The position numbers and the translations under genes were made by a program. Positions 42,951 to 56,320 of a stretch of 64,000 bases of DNA are shown in pieces; position 1 is the stretch's first letter; each line of letters starts with the position of its first letter. The notes beneath the pieces were generated by a model. That model was not told where the DNA came from. It saw only the letters and a list, made by a program, of their open reading frames with translations, and did not search any database. The DNA comes from Gigantopelta aegis (Eukaryota; Mollusca; Gastropoda; Neomphalida; Peltospiridae), in the NCBI RefSeq assembly GCF_016097555.1, contig NC_054706.1:54768009-54832008 (forward strand). Direction: 5' to 3'.

Positions 42951-44640
42951 CCATCCATTCAAGCATTGACATGACAGTAATTTAGTACATTCACATGAGC
43001 ACAGCTTTGCAAATAGTAGGAAGAAGAAACTAGAAGAAAAAACTAGGTGATTGATTTATCAAAGGTGAATTATGATGGAAACATCAAGTTTATATATGTA
43101 ATAAGATTGTAATTTAATTTGTGTTTTATGTGTAAAAAGTGTTTAATCATTGAATTGTTAAGTTGCCCATTTTAATGAAATAATATTTTTAAAGTTATGT
43201 CTCTCCATTGCTTGATTTATGTCTGCACTATTACATGCTGCAGTCTGTTATAAATGTTGTTACTAGAAGTTAATTGACATCATGGTTTATTAACCAGACA
43301 AATATGTTTATATTTAGTTATTTTACGTTATCATTCAGTGTAATTGTGTTTGTATAAACATGAAGAGCAATATGTGAATGTTTATTACACAGATTTTAGT
43401 GGTGATTTAAGCTGCAGAATACTAATTTAATTTATTACACAGAATATTAATCAGCAATATTATGAACATATTGAAACACCAATTTTTTTTAGATATGCTT
43501 AAAAGTGATTAAGACAACCTAGGCCTGGGTGAAATTTGTGTACAGTATTTATTCTTTGTGTTTCATTATTTATAATATTGCTAATGTTCAAAACAACTAA
43601 ATATTAACAAAGTTCCTAATATCCCAAATCTTATCCTGGGTTCACATAAATAACACTAGTGCCTACATGGTGCGCTTTCGTTTGGTGAATGTCCTCCCAA
43701 ATATTATTGTTTAAAGGATTCAAGAGTTAAAGGCAATTAAAAACAAACAGAGCCAACAATCTGACTTCACCAAGTCTAAACAGATTTTTTTTAAGGGGCT
43801 GGGGAGAAAAAAAAGCAAATTCATCATAAAATACAAGTGTCGAAAGGAACCTTATTATTTAAAACTGTTTTAAGCTACTGGGCACAATTTCATAAAACAT
43901 TGTAAACTTAGTTTTGCACGTAAACGTAAATCTACGACTAAACCACAATTCTTATTACTATTATAGTACATCAAATATAGTTAGAAGAACACATATTTCA
44001 TTTTCTGTTGTCCTTAAAATGCTCCATTTTCCTTAATGATGTAATTTTCTTCGTGAAATAGATGCCAAACACTTCTAAATGTATGCCCGGTATAGCTGCT
44101 AGTCGCAGACTTAAACTTACGATGTTTTGTGAAATTGAGCCCTGGACTACAGGAGGAAACTAATCTTCATTTAGTAACTATATTTAAAGCTACAGACCCT
44201 AGTTTTCAAGGTATGTTTCTTTTTTGTTTTACATAAACATTAATTTTAAAGTACTATACTACAGATACCAGGACGAACAAATTTGGCTGGATATGCCAAC
44301 ATTGACAATTTAAACAAAAGGATTAAGCAATTAATGTACAAATAAGTTGATGGTAAGGAAGATGTAATAATCAAACACAATTTTATCTTCTAAATAATTG
44401 GTGTTAGTGGCTTTAATATGGAGCGGTGTTACGGGATGCATTATAAAATTGTCAGTTTGGAAAGAGTGGTATTTGGTATCCCAACCCACTTTTATTCTGC
44501 ATGTACACATACCTCTATGTGGATTGATTTATGTTCTTGCCATCCAGTAGAGACCTGTAATGTAAGAGAGCTATCATGGTTTTGCCATTCCAATTAAATT
44601 GAGCTGGGGTAGAAATGAAGGCAGCACTGCGTCACATGCA
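42951..44640. other. Intergenic, no feature seen
   Basis: No coding sequence or clear repeat other than the MITE remnant near 44187. Confidence 0.4.
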
Positions 44641-44646
44641 CACAAA

Positions 44647-44690
<44 letters not shown>

Positions 44691-44745
44691 ATAAACACAT
44701 ACACAGACGTACAGCAGACACAGACACACACACACACACACACAC
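44641..44745 (+). repeat. (CA)n microsatellite
   Basis: Two CA runs separated by ~50 bp of imperfect CA-rich sequence. Confidence 0.95.
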
Positions 44746-44774
44746 CACCCTATAGTAATATATATACATGTATA

Positions 44775-44916
<142 letters not shown>

Positions 44917-45418
44917 GAAGCATTGCTAATTAAAAAAAATATGTCATTTATCATACATTATTTGAAAACAAAATAGCTTTCTAATGGTACCTCTTCATAT
45001 TACTGTATTTTAGCTGTGTGTTGCTTTGTGCTGCTGCTATTAAATGTTGTGTGCCTTAAAACAAGCATACTAGGTATGTGTGTGTGGTGCATGTTGCACA
45101 AATATATTTTCTATAGAATATGCAAGTTGTTGCTTTTTTAATTAATACTGTACATCTGTATATACATTGTTGCACAATGCCATTGTAACATACAGCTATT
45201 TTTGTTTTGTAAAACAAATAAAACAGTTAACCTTTAATTGACATTTTGGACTTATTTGTTACAGTATATTATTATTATCATGATTATGATGTCCAGTTGT
45301 ATCGGGAAAAATACAGACAAGTTTTCAGACTTGGAATGTATTTAAGATACTGTATATCTAAGCTGATGTTTTGTTCATTAAAATATTATTTCATATCTGT
45401 TTTACAGGCATGGGTGTA

Positions 45419-45676
45419 GTTCATTTTAGCTTATTTTCATGCTTATATCCAATTAAGGTTCAAGCACGCTGTCCTGGGCACACACCCCAGCTATCTGGGC
45501 TGTCTGTCCAGGACAGTGGGTTAGTGGTTAGTGGTTAGTGAGCGAGAGGAGGGTGTAGTGGCTTTACAAACCTACCTATTGAACCCTTAAGAACTTACTC
45601 TGGGTTGGAGCCAGTACCGGGCTATGAACCCTGTACCGGGCTATGAACCCTGTACCTACCAGCCTGTAGTCCGATG
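45419..45676 (-). mobile_element. SINE family I, inverted
   Basis: Minus-strand copy with tail at the left (AAGGTTCAAGCACGCTG) and head at the right. A 20-bp piece around CCGGGCTATGAACCCTGTA is duplicated in tandem in the box-B region. Confidence 0.88.
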
Positions 45677-45771
45677 GGTGTAGTTCAGTAAAGGTTTGAG
45701 GTGTGATGGTCCTTTGAAGATGGTTCAGTTGTGGTTTTCACATTTCAACATATCTCCTTATGATTAGAAGA

Positions 45772-46094
45772 AGAAGGAATGTTTTATTTAATAACTCGCT
45801 CAACACATTTTATATACGGTTATATGGCGTCGGACATGGTTAAGGACCACATAGATATTGAGGGAGGAAACCCGCTGTCGCTACTTCATGGGCTACTCTT
45901 TTTTTCGATTAGCAGCAAGGGATCTTTTATATGCACCATTCCACAGACAGGATAGTACATATCACGGCCTTTATTACACCAGTTGTGGAGCACTGGCTGG
46001 AAGGAGAAATGGCGCAACGTGGCCACCGACGGGGATCGATCCTAAACCGACCGCGCATCAAGCGAGCCTTTACCACTGGGCTACGTACCGCCCT
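45772..46094 (-). mobile_element. SINE family II, inverted, full length
   Basis: Tail ATTTAATAACTCGCTCAACA at the left, GGATCGATCC box-B and ACTGGGCTACGTACCGCCC head at the right. Confidence 0.9.
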
Positions 46095-48216
46095 CTTTAT
46101 GATTAGATGACTGCATGTAGTATTCCATTTTGTTTTTGAAAACGCATTTAAAAAGACCCCATGTTGCTACTAATAGTAGTCTATGACATGTGATAGCAAC
46201 GGCGTTCTTTATTCAGACCAAGTGTCACAAGTGTGCTTGAGCAAATCTTCGAATTCGGAGGAAAACGATCGAGACAAAAGTGAAAATCAGTTGGCCTGAA
46301 AAATGTTCACCATGTATTTCCATCAGTCTACCGGTACTCATAATATTAGTTGTAACTGATGCAAAAAAAAAAAAAAAAAAAAAATGCTTTGTGATTCGTT
46401 TGCAACCTTATATAGCTGTTTGGTTGTAATGTTAATATAAATAATTAAACGCTGTTATCCTGGTTTGGGGGATTTTCGTTTAATTCATGCAAAAATTAAC
46501 CTGCCCCTTCACCATCACCTCTGCAACAATGGGAGCACATACGCCTTGCCGGTTTAGATACCATTTATCGTACGAGTTGTTTCAAAACATATATAACCAG
46601 CGAAAACAAGTTGGATACAATTTTAATTATAAACGAGTTATAAGATAAATAGTATATCATGGACACACATGTAGTAATCTGTTTCTTACATATTAAAAAC
46701 CAGATTTAAAGTAAAGTTAAATGTTTTTTGCGACTAAAATTTATTTTATGTTCCTTGAGTTTCCAGTTACTTGCACGTCAAACGATAACAGAGCAATAAG
46801 TTTCAGATTAACTTATACGTCACAGATTATTCAATTTTGATCATCATTATATCATTGGATGGCATGACTATGATAACGGATCAAGTCATCACCACATAAC
46901 AACCAATTACAAACACTAGTCTTAAAAGTGATCTCCAACGTAGGGGCCTATGTTGAAGACGACAATAATCTACAATTTGTGACGTGATATTGCGCGTATG
47001 TGTGTAAAGTAAATAGTGATTGATTACAATATATGATAATCAGCTTTCTATCACATTAAAATTAGATTTAACAAAAATGCATACACATGGCTTTTAGGAA
47101 CCGAACACGAAAATGTATGGTTTAAAAAAAATAAAAATAAAAATCCTATTCTATATAAAATAAAGATAAATATATATGGCTTGTGCCCTCACTACAGATT
47201 ATCCCCATCACCCCACCCCTAGTATCTTTCATATGGACCGTGGCATGGCATGACAAAACTGCATCAAACAGTTCACTAATGGTGTATTTCTGACTTCTGG
47301 ACTTCTGAAGCCTGCACAGAGTGGCAATGATTTGTGACTGAATGTCTGGCCTTTTATGGTGAACACTGGACAGCATTTCTCCCGAATATTCCATGTTTCT
47401 TGCACAAAGCATGCAGTCGCTGCAACAACTGCTTTGTTGCATTTCTTTGAACTGTTTCATGCACATTTTCTCTGGTTTACATCCATAAATCCATTCACAA
47501 ATTTATTACTCAAAACAATAAATGTCACAATAACTTTTACCTTTGAGTATATAAAAACAGAAAACACATGGATAGGCTATATGACATATTAATTATAATA
47601 TTCCCAAACTCCTTGTGCCAGTTCTAATGTTTATTGACTCGTTAAACTGAAAATGTGTGTATGAAACGTATCAGTAAATTCACTACATTAACTCCTGTTT
47701 AAAGTCAGTGTTTTCAAACTCGCATAACAGCTGAGCTGTGGTATGCAATATCCTGCCGGAGCACACCAACCCTGTCATGAGGCAAATCCTGAGAAATATT
47801 TACAAAAGATCATAATTAGCCCTGTAATGTTAAATAATATACGAGTAAAAACAACATTCAAATGAAAGGGTATATATTATATATAGCTCAGTTTGCTCAA
47901 AGTGTATGTGATCAGCAACAGAATCGAACCCCATGATGGCATCAGTGGACCCATTTTTTTTTCTCTCCCTTACCCAAACAATGTTTCCCATGACTACGCA
48001 AAAACGGGTACGCCTATGAGTTTTCCTGTCTGTGGAAAAGAACATATAAAAGACTCAGGCCCGTACAATCAAGAGAAAGCGAGGTCGGAGGTAATGAAAA
48101 GGCAGATTCAGCTGCCAAGTCTGCTTTGGATTTACCTCAGGCCAGGTTTAGTACGTGTGCCTTATATCGATTTTAAACAGTATTAATCAGTTTATCTTCT
48201 CGATTTTGTAATATGA
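46095..48216. other. Intergenic, no gene supported
   Basis: A poly-A run at 46364-46384 and a worn SINE-like stretch near 47905-48055 are all that was seen. A minus-strand open frame at 47146-47466 has no family resemblance. Confidence 0.4.
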
Positions 48217-48722
48217 ATGGAATGGTGCGGTTGCGAACAAGCTTCATGCTGTCAAGAGTGGCAGTCCTCCTACAGGCAGTGCAGGAAAGATGAAATAGTC
48301 TTGTGTCGCACTCGCATCGGTTATACATACTTGACCCATTTATTTATTTTGAAGAATGATCCTCCACCTCAGTGTGGGCACTGCCAGTGTATTCTGACGG
48401 TACGAAACATTCTTGTGGAGTGCAATCATCTGAAGGAAACCAGAAAAGATATATGTGGACGAAGAAATGTGCTGGAATCATTTCAATTCCATCCTGAACT
48501 TTTGTTGCAATTTCTTCCTGATAATGAATTTTATTCTAAATTTTAATTTTATTATATCTATGATATTTGTATTTTTGACACAATTCTTTACACGGTTTTT
48601 TTTATTTAACTCTAGAATTTTTATATTGATCTTGATACTACATTTTTGCATTTACCATAGTTTGAAACCCAATAGCCGATGTATTTGTCGTGCTGTGGTG
48701 GCGTTAAAAATTAATTAATTCC
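48217..48722 (+). mobile_element. 5'-truncated LINE, C-terminal zinc-knuckle and 3' end
   Basis: KDEIVLCRTRIGYTYLTHLF then PPPQCGHCQCILTVRNILVE: the C-terminal Cys-rich segment that follows RNase H in I/Jockey-like LINEs. The protein ends at 48546; the 3' UTR ends GAAACCCAATAGCCGATGTA ... GGCGTTAAAAATTAATTAAT. Confidence 0.82.
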
Positions 48723-48780
48723 ATCCCACCCTAACTTGAGGACAAAAATTAAATGGCTTGTGTCCCCTCCAAGAGATTTA

Positions 48781-48802
48781 CACCCCCCCCCCCCCCCCCC
48801 CC
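48781..48802 (+). repeat. Poly-C run
   Basis: About 20 consecutive C, likely to be length-variable. Confidence 0.9.
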
Positions 48803-48934
48803 TTCTATTCGGTAGGAGTAACTCGTGTGGCGACAGCGGGTTTTATTTCCTCTCTTATACTAAATATAAAAATAATCATGTGAGACCCCAAAATGAAATA
48901 GGAAAACATTAAAAAGAAGTTGCATCGTCAAACA

Positions 48935-49066
48935 AGTTCCCGCGAAATTATGTTTTAGTTAGTCATTTGTATTCTATAACCGCTCCATGTGTTTATTTTG
49001 ACTGGCTAAATGATGTAGGTGCTAACCAATACAAATGACTGACAAAAACATAATTTCGCGGGAACT
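48935..49066. mobile_element. 132-bp foldback MITE
   Basis: Arms AGTTCCCGCGAAATTATGTT and the inverted AACATAATTTCGCGGGAACT continue inward through TCATTTGTATT / AATACAAATGA, leaving a ~55-nt loop. No clear target duplication. Confidence 0.82.
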
Positions 49067-49597
49067 ACTGCATCAGTGTATACATGTCATAATTATAGTT
49101 CTATAGTACTACTCCTGAAACTTTTGAATAAACTATATAACTCCATTCCTGAAAGGGAAAAGAAGTCAGACTACACTAATGAACCAAACAACATAAAATT
49201 AGAAAAAAACATTATTGCTTTATTGGTTCACTTTTGCAACATATGTCTCTTCATTTACATGTACCAATTACTTAATAAATTAATAAATGCTTTGTTTTCA
49301 CTCGCCTTAGCATTTTGATGAGTGCGATATTTCACTCGCCTAAGCGTTTTGAGGTGTGCGATTTTTCACTTGCCTTTGTTTTTCAGAAGGCAAGGACTGC
49401 TGTCGTCGACCTTAATCACTCGCTCCTCTGTAACAATAGACTGATCGGTATCAAGTTACGGCATAGCTTTGCATTTGTCAGAAGCTGAATCCTACACACC
49501 AACCCAATTACCCTAGTCACCCGATCCTATATGAATATCGTACTAATTACCGACAACAACAGACAAATACCGACAATAGCCTTAGAATTACCGTCAA
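49067..49597. other. Intergenic, no feature seen
   Basis: A CACTCGCCT(T/A)AGC phrase recurs near 49301, 49331 and 49365; otherwise nothing. Confidence 0.4.
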
Positions 49598-49650
49598 CAA
49601 AAAGTTAAAGTTTCTGTTTTAAAAACACCACTAGAGCACAATGATTGTGC
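49598..49650 (-). mobile_element. SINE family II tail fragment
   Basis: AAACACCACTAGAGCACAAT matches the tail of the alternative family II copies. Confidence 0.65.
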
Positions 49651-49744
49651 CAAACAAAAATCACGTGAAGTAGGCAACTGGATGAACAGACTACTTAATA
49701 ACTAACAGCCATTGTGTGAAAGCATTTTTAGTCCCCTACCGGTC

Positions 49745-50960
49745 CAACTAGATGATGATGATGATAACTAATTTAACGTGCCCATATACCACTAGGGTTT
49801 CGAACACGCCCATCCCGAGTCCGACCTCCGATAAGATCGGTGGCCCCGACTCGGGATGGAGGGGGTGGGGGGGGGGGGGGGTGAAAATGGGCAGAATTTT
49901 TAAAATAGCAATTAGTAAAAACGTTAATAGATTAAATAAAAAAAAGAAAAAGGTTACAAGCCAAAAATAAAAAAGAATTGACTGCTCGGCCGAATATTTA
50001 TATAATTTGGTAGAAGGACAGTCCAAAATTAAATAAGAGAAAGAAGAGAGGATCGGACTATTTAATCATATTTTAAAAAAAGGAAGTAATTTCGACATAA
50101 AATTTTGAACGCAGATCTAGAAGTTTAAAGTCCGATCGATATGTCCACGCGAGTGGCCTCGTTAAGGCCGTTTGGGTGCACAGCTTAAAGGGACGAGATG
50201 GGTTGCACCCCGTCAAGAAAACCCCTAGATTGACAGTCGATAGACGTTGAATGTGTAGTGCTGTGCTGAAATACAGATCATGAGAAGCCGGATCCGTCTG
50301 AACGAGAGAGAGTATCAGACTAGGATTTAGTCCAGTCGTCATGGGTTGGTATAGTGGTGCGGACGGGCCCGACTCCGGGTGATACGAGATGGTATCACTA
50401 TAAAGCAAAGTAAAATCTAGAAAAGAGTAGTAGGGGCCGACCCCGCTTCCTATTTCTTCTTAGAGTGGGGCGGTCAATCGTCCAGTGCTGCTAGGACAGG
50501 CTCAGACATGTAGAGACTAAACGCGAACAACTGTGGTGTTCTGCAGAATGGCCGTCATACGAGTCACACAAAAAAACAAGTCGACATAATTAGCCGAAGA
50601 AATGACGTGGAGGCAAGGAATCTCGCTAAAAAAAATAATCCAACCTGGTGGTGCAGACTGTCGAAACGAGAAGCGTTCCAGCGTTCAATCAGTTCCAATG
50701 GCCGCATACATCCCATGCAGTAGAAAACTTCACTTCGCTGACAAAAACAACGAAGTGAAGGATCCCCAAGTCGAGCCGCGAAAGAACATGCAGTGTGCAC
50801 AAGCGAAACAAACACGTCTTACCGCGTCGAGCTCCAGACTGAGAATCTTGGGGTTTGGGCTGCCAGGTAGGGCTGGGGTGGGGCGCCCTGTGCTTGGTAC
50901 AATCTCTTGTATAATGGCTCGGGCGATGTGCGTTTGGAATGGTTATACTAATAACTATTT
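49745..50960. other. GC-richer stretch with two strong hairpins, no gene recognised
   Basis: Noticeably richer in G and C than the flanks. It holds a hairpin at 49810-49859 (CATCCCGAGTC / GACTCGGGATG, with an inner CCGAT / ATCGG) and one at 50728-50760 (CTTCACTTCG / CGAAGTGAAG, 13-nt loop). A G-run lies at 49860-49880. Open frames on both strands show no known domain. It is probably part of a mobile element of unknown kind. Confidence 0.5.
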
Positions 50961-51163
50961 ATAATGTTTCTCCGAAACGTACCTGTACTTAAAATCTACA
51001 TATTAGTACAGATGTACTAGTATACTACCACATATGTAGATTTTAAACTGTTGTTTATTCAACCATAAAAAAGACGTTGTGAGACCTTACTATTAAAGCT
51101 GTCTTTGCACAGTTATATTTCTTGACACTTGTGTAGAAATAAAATTTTAAAGTATTATATCTA

Positions 51164-51335
51164 AGGCCGTCTTGACTTTTTTCAAGGGGCCGTTATGACT
51201 TTTTCACTTTGGCCGTTTTAACTTTTCTTAAGGGCCGTTTTAAATTTTTCACTTTAGCCGTTTTGACTTTTTTAAGGCCGTTTTGGCCAATTATTGTTAG
51301 GGCCGTTTAGTAGGCCTACTGGGGCCGTTATGACT
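51164..51335 (+). repeat. Degenerate GGCCGTTTTGACTTTTT minisatellite
   Basis: Seven to eight imperfect units of ~20-30 bp, each starting GGCCGT and followed by a T-rich part. Confidence 0.85.
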
Positions 51336-51414
51336 ACGATTCGTGTATTTTCATCTAAACAAAATTAAGTTGTCCACATTATATTTCAATGTTTGTGGGG
51401 AGTGTACCGGTGTG

Positions 51415-51538
51415 GTACTTCGACCCCTGGCCGCCATTGTTTATCACGTGACGTGGTGAAGCTTCTCCTTAGTTACGTATGGTTTGATAGTGAAATGAGG
51501 CAACTTTGGTCGATCATTTACAACAGTTAACGGTCACG
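51415..51538 (+). promoter_or_regulatory. Promoter-like region before a THAP start
   Basis: CTGGCCGCCATTG (YY1/CCAAT-like) at about 51426 and ATCACGTGACG (E-box) at about 51443, within 120 bp of the THAP ATG. Confidence 0.35.
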
Positions 51539-51673
51539 ATGCCTAAAACATATTGTGCAGTTGGCTGCATAAACCATAACATGATGTTAAAAAAAATATC
51601 GTTTTACAAATTTCCAAAAGAAAAGACTAGGCGCCGCTTGTGGGTAGGGTCATTAAAACGACAAACCTGATGG
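51539..51673 (+). CDS. THAP-domain N-terminus, partial
   Basis: Starts MPKTYCAVGCINHNM and continues ISFYKFPKEKTRRRLWVGSL before a stop after KRQT. THAP domains are DNA-binding zinc fingers (C2CH); only the first two Cys ligands and the central FYKFP and RRLW region are here. The second Cys/His pair is missing. It may be a first exon, or a fragment of a THAP-bearing transposon or gene copy. No matching downstream exon was found. Confidence 0.55.
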
Positions 51674-52690
51674 AATTCCATGACTTCCCTCACATAATGT
51701 GACTACGTTGACTTTAATTTTGTTGCTTGTTGACACCAACAGAGATTAATTTAGCAAACAAAATGGTTAAAGCATGTGCAGTGATAAAAATCCCACACTA
51801 TACTGTAAATAAAATGCACAATTCCATCATCTTCTATGAAAACCCCCCAACAAAACGATGCATCCAGTTCTTGAATAAACAGTATATTCCTTTATCATTA
51901 CATTTGTGTGGTCTTTATTTTTCATTTAATCTTAGTTGCTTGGATATTATCTATACTTGTATTTATTTTGCCATACTACAGCTACTACATCTTATTTTTT
52001 TTTTTAATTTTAAAATAAAAGTAGGATAACTAATGGGCGGGTTGTGTGAGATTTGGGGGGGGGGGGTGCAGAAGCTTCAAGTTTGATTCCCAACAGTTGG
52101 TGCCACAACACATGAATTTATAATTTATTTAAGCACTGTTGTACTGGCTTAATTGGCAAATATGTTACAGACTGTCCAGCTACTTTTTCGTACTTTTTGG
52201 TTTTTGTCCTATTTTTCCTACTTTTTCTTCAGAATACTTAGTTTTTCGTACTTTTTTGTTTGAAAATGCCACGAATTGCTGTTAAAGTGTGCATATTCCT
52301 TGTAATATTATAAAAGTCATCAGTTACGGGAATTATTTTAATTTTTCTTGGCAGCAAGATACATCTCCCAATTTGTGGCACCATATAATCTCAACATATT
52401 AAAATTACACCCTCAAAGCCAACATATTTTCCAATGATTAATATGATTATAATGTACAATGTGTATGTACGACTTCAGAATCTATAATACATTATGGAAA
52501 ACTTAAATTAATCATGTTAACTGTTTTACTGTGCATTAGCATTCCTATGCATGTAAATATGTATATTGATTAATATAGTGTATAGTAATTTGAAATAACT
52601 ATAACGTGACCGTTACATAAGATACACATTATTTTTGATAGAACACAAAATACATGTACAAACTAAGCACTACATAAAACGGTGTTTCGA
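51674..52690. other. Intergenic, no feature seen
   Basis: AT-rich. A G-run at about 52058-52067; repeated TACTTTTT(G/C) words near 52190-52260. No gene recognised. Confidence 0.4.
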
Positions 52691-52899
52691 GCTTGATATA
52701 TTCTTTATTATCCAAAGCCATCCTGGCTATAGGCGCGACATAAACATCAATATTATTATCATAGTAACAGTTGTGCATATATACATAGTGTGATATTTAA
52801 CAATCAAAATTACATGAATAGAGTATATAAAATGTCAATAGGAGGGTAAACATAATATATTAATTTTTAATGAACATTTCCCTTCTTAGAAAAGCCTTG

Positions 52900-54775
52900 T
52901 ATAAATATTTTCCAAGATTGTTTAAAGTTTTTATATTTTCCGAGTTCAATAGTTTGATTAACTTAAACACGGAAGGTCTGACGTAGAAGTATTTCTTTAT
53001 GTAATTTATTCTTAGATCATGGTAAAAAGGACAACTCAGAATAAAATGGAATTCGTCTTCGATTGTTTCATTATCACATAGTGTACATAATCTGTTTTCT
53101 CTTGGGGTATTTTGGCGTCTCCCGACTTCAATACAAAGGCAATGGTCAGATAATCGTATTTTGATAATCAGTTTGCTGTATACAAATTCAAGGCGTTTTT
53201 TTTAGATAGTTCTTGACATTATGAGTAGGATTTAGATGTTGATATAAGAATCCTTTAGATGACGAATCAATTATTCTGTTACAATCCTGGATGAAGTGAT
53301 CCTCTAAACGTTGTTTAACTGTGAATAAGAAAAGAAGTTTTATTTTCGACCTGTTGGCTATCCCATATGTGAGGAAGGCCTACTTCTAGTAGAATATTTT
53401 TCACAGAATTTGCCCAATTAAATCTAGGGAGATTGATATCATCTAATAATAATTCGTAGCAGCTCTTTAAAATACAGTTGTTAGTATTTAATATTTTCAG
53501 CCAATATTTAATAATTCTGAATTTTCGAGAAGTGGTTAAAGGAAAGCGACCAAGTTCTGCGAATACCATCATATTAGTACATTTTTTACTTACACCAAGT
53601 ATTCTTTTGCAGAAATCGATGTGTACCTTTTCAATATCTGTAGCGCTATGGTATCCCCAAATCTCGCAGCAATAGCTTAATATGCTGCTAACATAAGTAT
53701 CAAACAAATATAACTTAGTTTCTACATTAAGGTTACAATCATTAAATTTTCTCAGCAAACCAAATAAAGCTTTGCGACCTTGATTAGCAATGCATTTTTG
53801 TGTCTCAACAAACTTTCCATTGAATTTTAATACCAATCCCAGATAATTGAATTCATTTACTATTTCCAATTCGTTATCCCCTAGATACCACTTTTCATTA
53901 TCTCGTATAATACCTCCGTTACGAAATATAAGAACCTTGGTCTTATCGGTATTAATACATAAATTCCACTTATAACAATATATATTTAGACAATTTAACA
54001 TTTCTTGCAAGCCTTCTATACTTTCTGAAAAAATAACTGTGTCATCAGCATACATTAGCAATAATAAGTTCAAATATTTCAATTCGTAAGAGTTATTGCA
54101 GTGGTTTAACAGGTCAAGTTCAATATCGTTGACAAAAAGAGAAAAGAGCATAGGCGATAGTGCGTCTCCCTGCATTAAACCCACACTAGTTGAAAAAGAA
54201 TCAGAGAAGGACCCGTGGTGTTTAACACATGATTTAACATCATTATACATTGATCTAATTATAGTTAATAGTTTTCCTGTGACACCGTATCCGATTAGTT
54301 TATACCAAAGACTATTTCTATTAATACTATCAAAGGCCTTTTTGTAATCAATGAAACAACAATATAAACATTTTTTATGCGCTAAAGTGGATGATAGCAG
54401 ACTATATATGGAAAAAATTGCATCACAAGTTCCATAGCCAGGCTTAAATCCGAACTGGGCATCAGATATAATATTGTGATTACTGCTCCATTGTAGAAGT
54501 CTATTGTTAATAAGAGAAGTAAATATTTTGGATATAACACTTAATAAAGTTATACCTCTATAGTTGCCTACATCGTTAGGGTCGTTCTTTTTGTATAAGG
54601 GTAGGATGATCCCGTTTGACCAAGAATTGGGGAAATAACCACAATCAATAATGCTATTGAATAGCTTGCTTAAAACGGGTAATAAAATGTCTTTAAATTC
54701 TATGAAATATTCAGTTAACAGAAGATCATGGCCAGGGGTTTTTGTCTCGTTTAAGATTTGAAATAACATGTTCAA
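52900..54775 (-). pseudogene. LINE ORF2, reverse transcriptase and C-terminus
   Basis: Reverse transcriptase blocks: GIILPLYKKNDPNDVGNYRG, DAQFGFKPGYGTCDAIFSIY, CCFIDYKKAFDSINR, LMQGDALSPMLFSLFVNDIE and the catalytic LLMYADDTVIFSES. Then FNYLGLVLKF, SYCCEIWGYHSATDIEKVH and AELGRFPLTTSRKFRIIKYW. Past 53315 the coding sequence continues in another frame with a Cys/His knuckle (NRLCTLCDNETIEDEFHFI). At least two frame breaks; otherwise well kept. Confidence 0.87.
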
Positions 54776-54808
54776 TCTCAGCAGGTGTTATTATTTTTAT
54801 CCAATTCT

Positions 54809-56287
54809 TCAAAAAACACTTTCATTATGGGTATTAACTGAGGTATCGTCAAATTCATCTATCATTTGGGTAATATTAACCTGTTCAACATGATCGGTGT
54901 TTGTTAAATTTTTAAAATGTATAAAAAAATCGTTGATTGTTAATGACGTATTAACTTGCTTACGTTTGTTCTTAAAACGCTTGAAGAATTGCTTTGGGTT
55001 ATGTTTTTTCAAATAATGCAACAGGTTACCTTCCTGATATAAATACATTCGTTTTGCTTTACCTATATGCTGTTTATATGTTTTCTTTTTTACAGCTAAA
55101 TTATACCTGTTCTCGAATGAAGAATGCTTGTTAAACAAATATAGAGCCTCCTTGTAACTGCGATATAACTCACGGCACTTATCATCAAACCATGGTTTGT
55201 CACGGACTGATTTTAGACAATGACCTCCAACAGTTTTACATTTAACAGTGTGGGAACAGTATTGTTTGGTCGAGTCATTTATCAGATGAGTTAAATCAGT
55301 AACTGATTTATCAATACTTTCTTTGGTGGGACAAATATTTTGAAAGAGAATCTGTAATTGTTCGGACTTTCCGCTTAAACTGTTTAAAATATCAACCTTG
55401 CATTCCTCATTCCAGATAGTTAAAGTCATATATAAAGGATTACCTTTATTAACTACAACTTTGTTAAAAAATTTCAATGAGCAAACAACCTCGATCAAAC
55501 AAGGCGCGTGGTCAGAAAACATATTAAAATCGCACACTGTAAAGTCGCTAACGATATGAAGTATGTCGTTGGAGCATATAGCGTAGTCAATACAGCTTGA
55601 TCCATTTCTATGATAAAAAGTAAAACGACCAAAATTATCACCAGGTGATCTGCCATTCACAATACGGATACCAGTAGCTTTACACAAGCGTAGCAAGTTA
55701 CGACCCAAGTTATTTACAGTTTTGTCTTGAGACACTCTTGGCGTTGAACACTCGTCAGAGACATAGTCAAACAGTTCACCGATGTTACGCAACACTTGAT
55801 CATCAAGCCGATCCAGTGGGATATAATCCGGTTCCGCTCCAGTGCGCGCGTTAAAGTCACCTATACACAATACCTCGCCCTGGGTTTGAAAGATCAAAAT
55901 GTCATTGTATATCATATCAAAAATGTCACAGTCATATTTAACATAAAACACATTATTTTCAGGAGGTATGTACACACATAAAATAAATACGTGAAGTTTA
56001 TTTACAAACAGGGATTTGTCAAGTTTAACCCAGCAGTATGTATCGGCACATATCTTGACAATAGATATATATTTATGTAACCAATTTTTGTAATACAAAA
56101 CACAGCCACCACCCTTACACTTCGATCGTACTATGCGGGCGGCTAAGATAAATTCGTTTACATTGAGATCATCAGTGTTATCAATCCAACATTCATTTAA
56201 AAAGAGCAAATCACATCCTGAAATAATATTAACAAATTCGCTGTCGCAAAGTTTAAAAGCTAGTCTCCTTTGAACATTCCATGTCAT
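54809..56287 (-). pseudogene. LINE ORF2, endonuclease part
   Basis: Starts MTWNVQRRLAFKLC, the first strand of an APE-type endonuclease. LFLNECWI carries the catalytic Glu, LCIGDFNARTG the D-x-N pair, and FSDHAPCLIEV the terminal SDH. A linker with KPWFDDKCRELYRSYKEALY follows. The ATG at 56287 is chosen because the domain begins at once. The frame breaks near 54811 within a run of Ts and As, just before the reverse transcriptase. Confidence 0.85.
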
Positions 56288-56320
56288 AATTTTGATCACA
56301 TGTTCACCCTCCAGCCCGTC

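Noticed and set aside
47146-47466. 106-residue minus-strand open frame
   Set aside because: No domain, no neighbouring exons, and ordinary length for chance in this composition.
50564-50964. Overlapping open frames on both strands in the GC-richer block
   Set aside because: Neither shows a domain; the hairpins and base composition explain the lack of stops.
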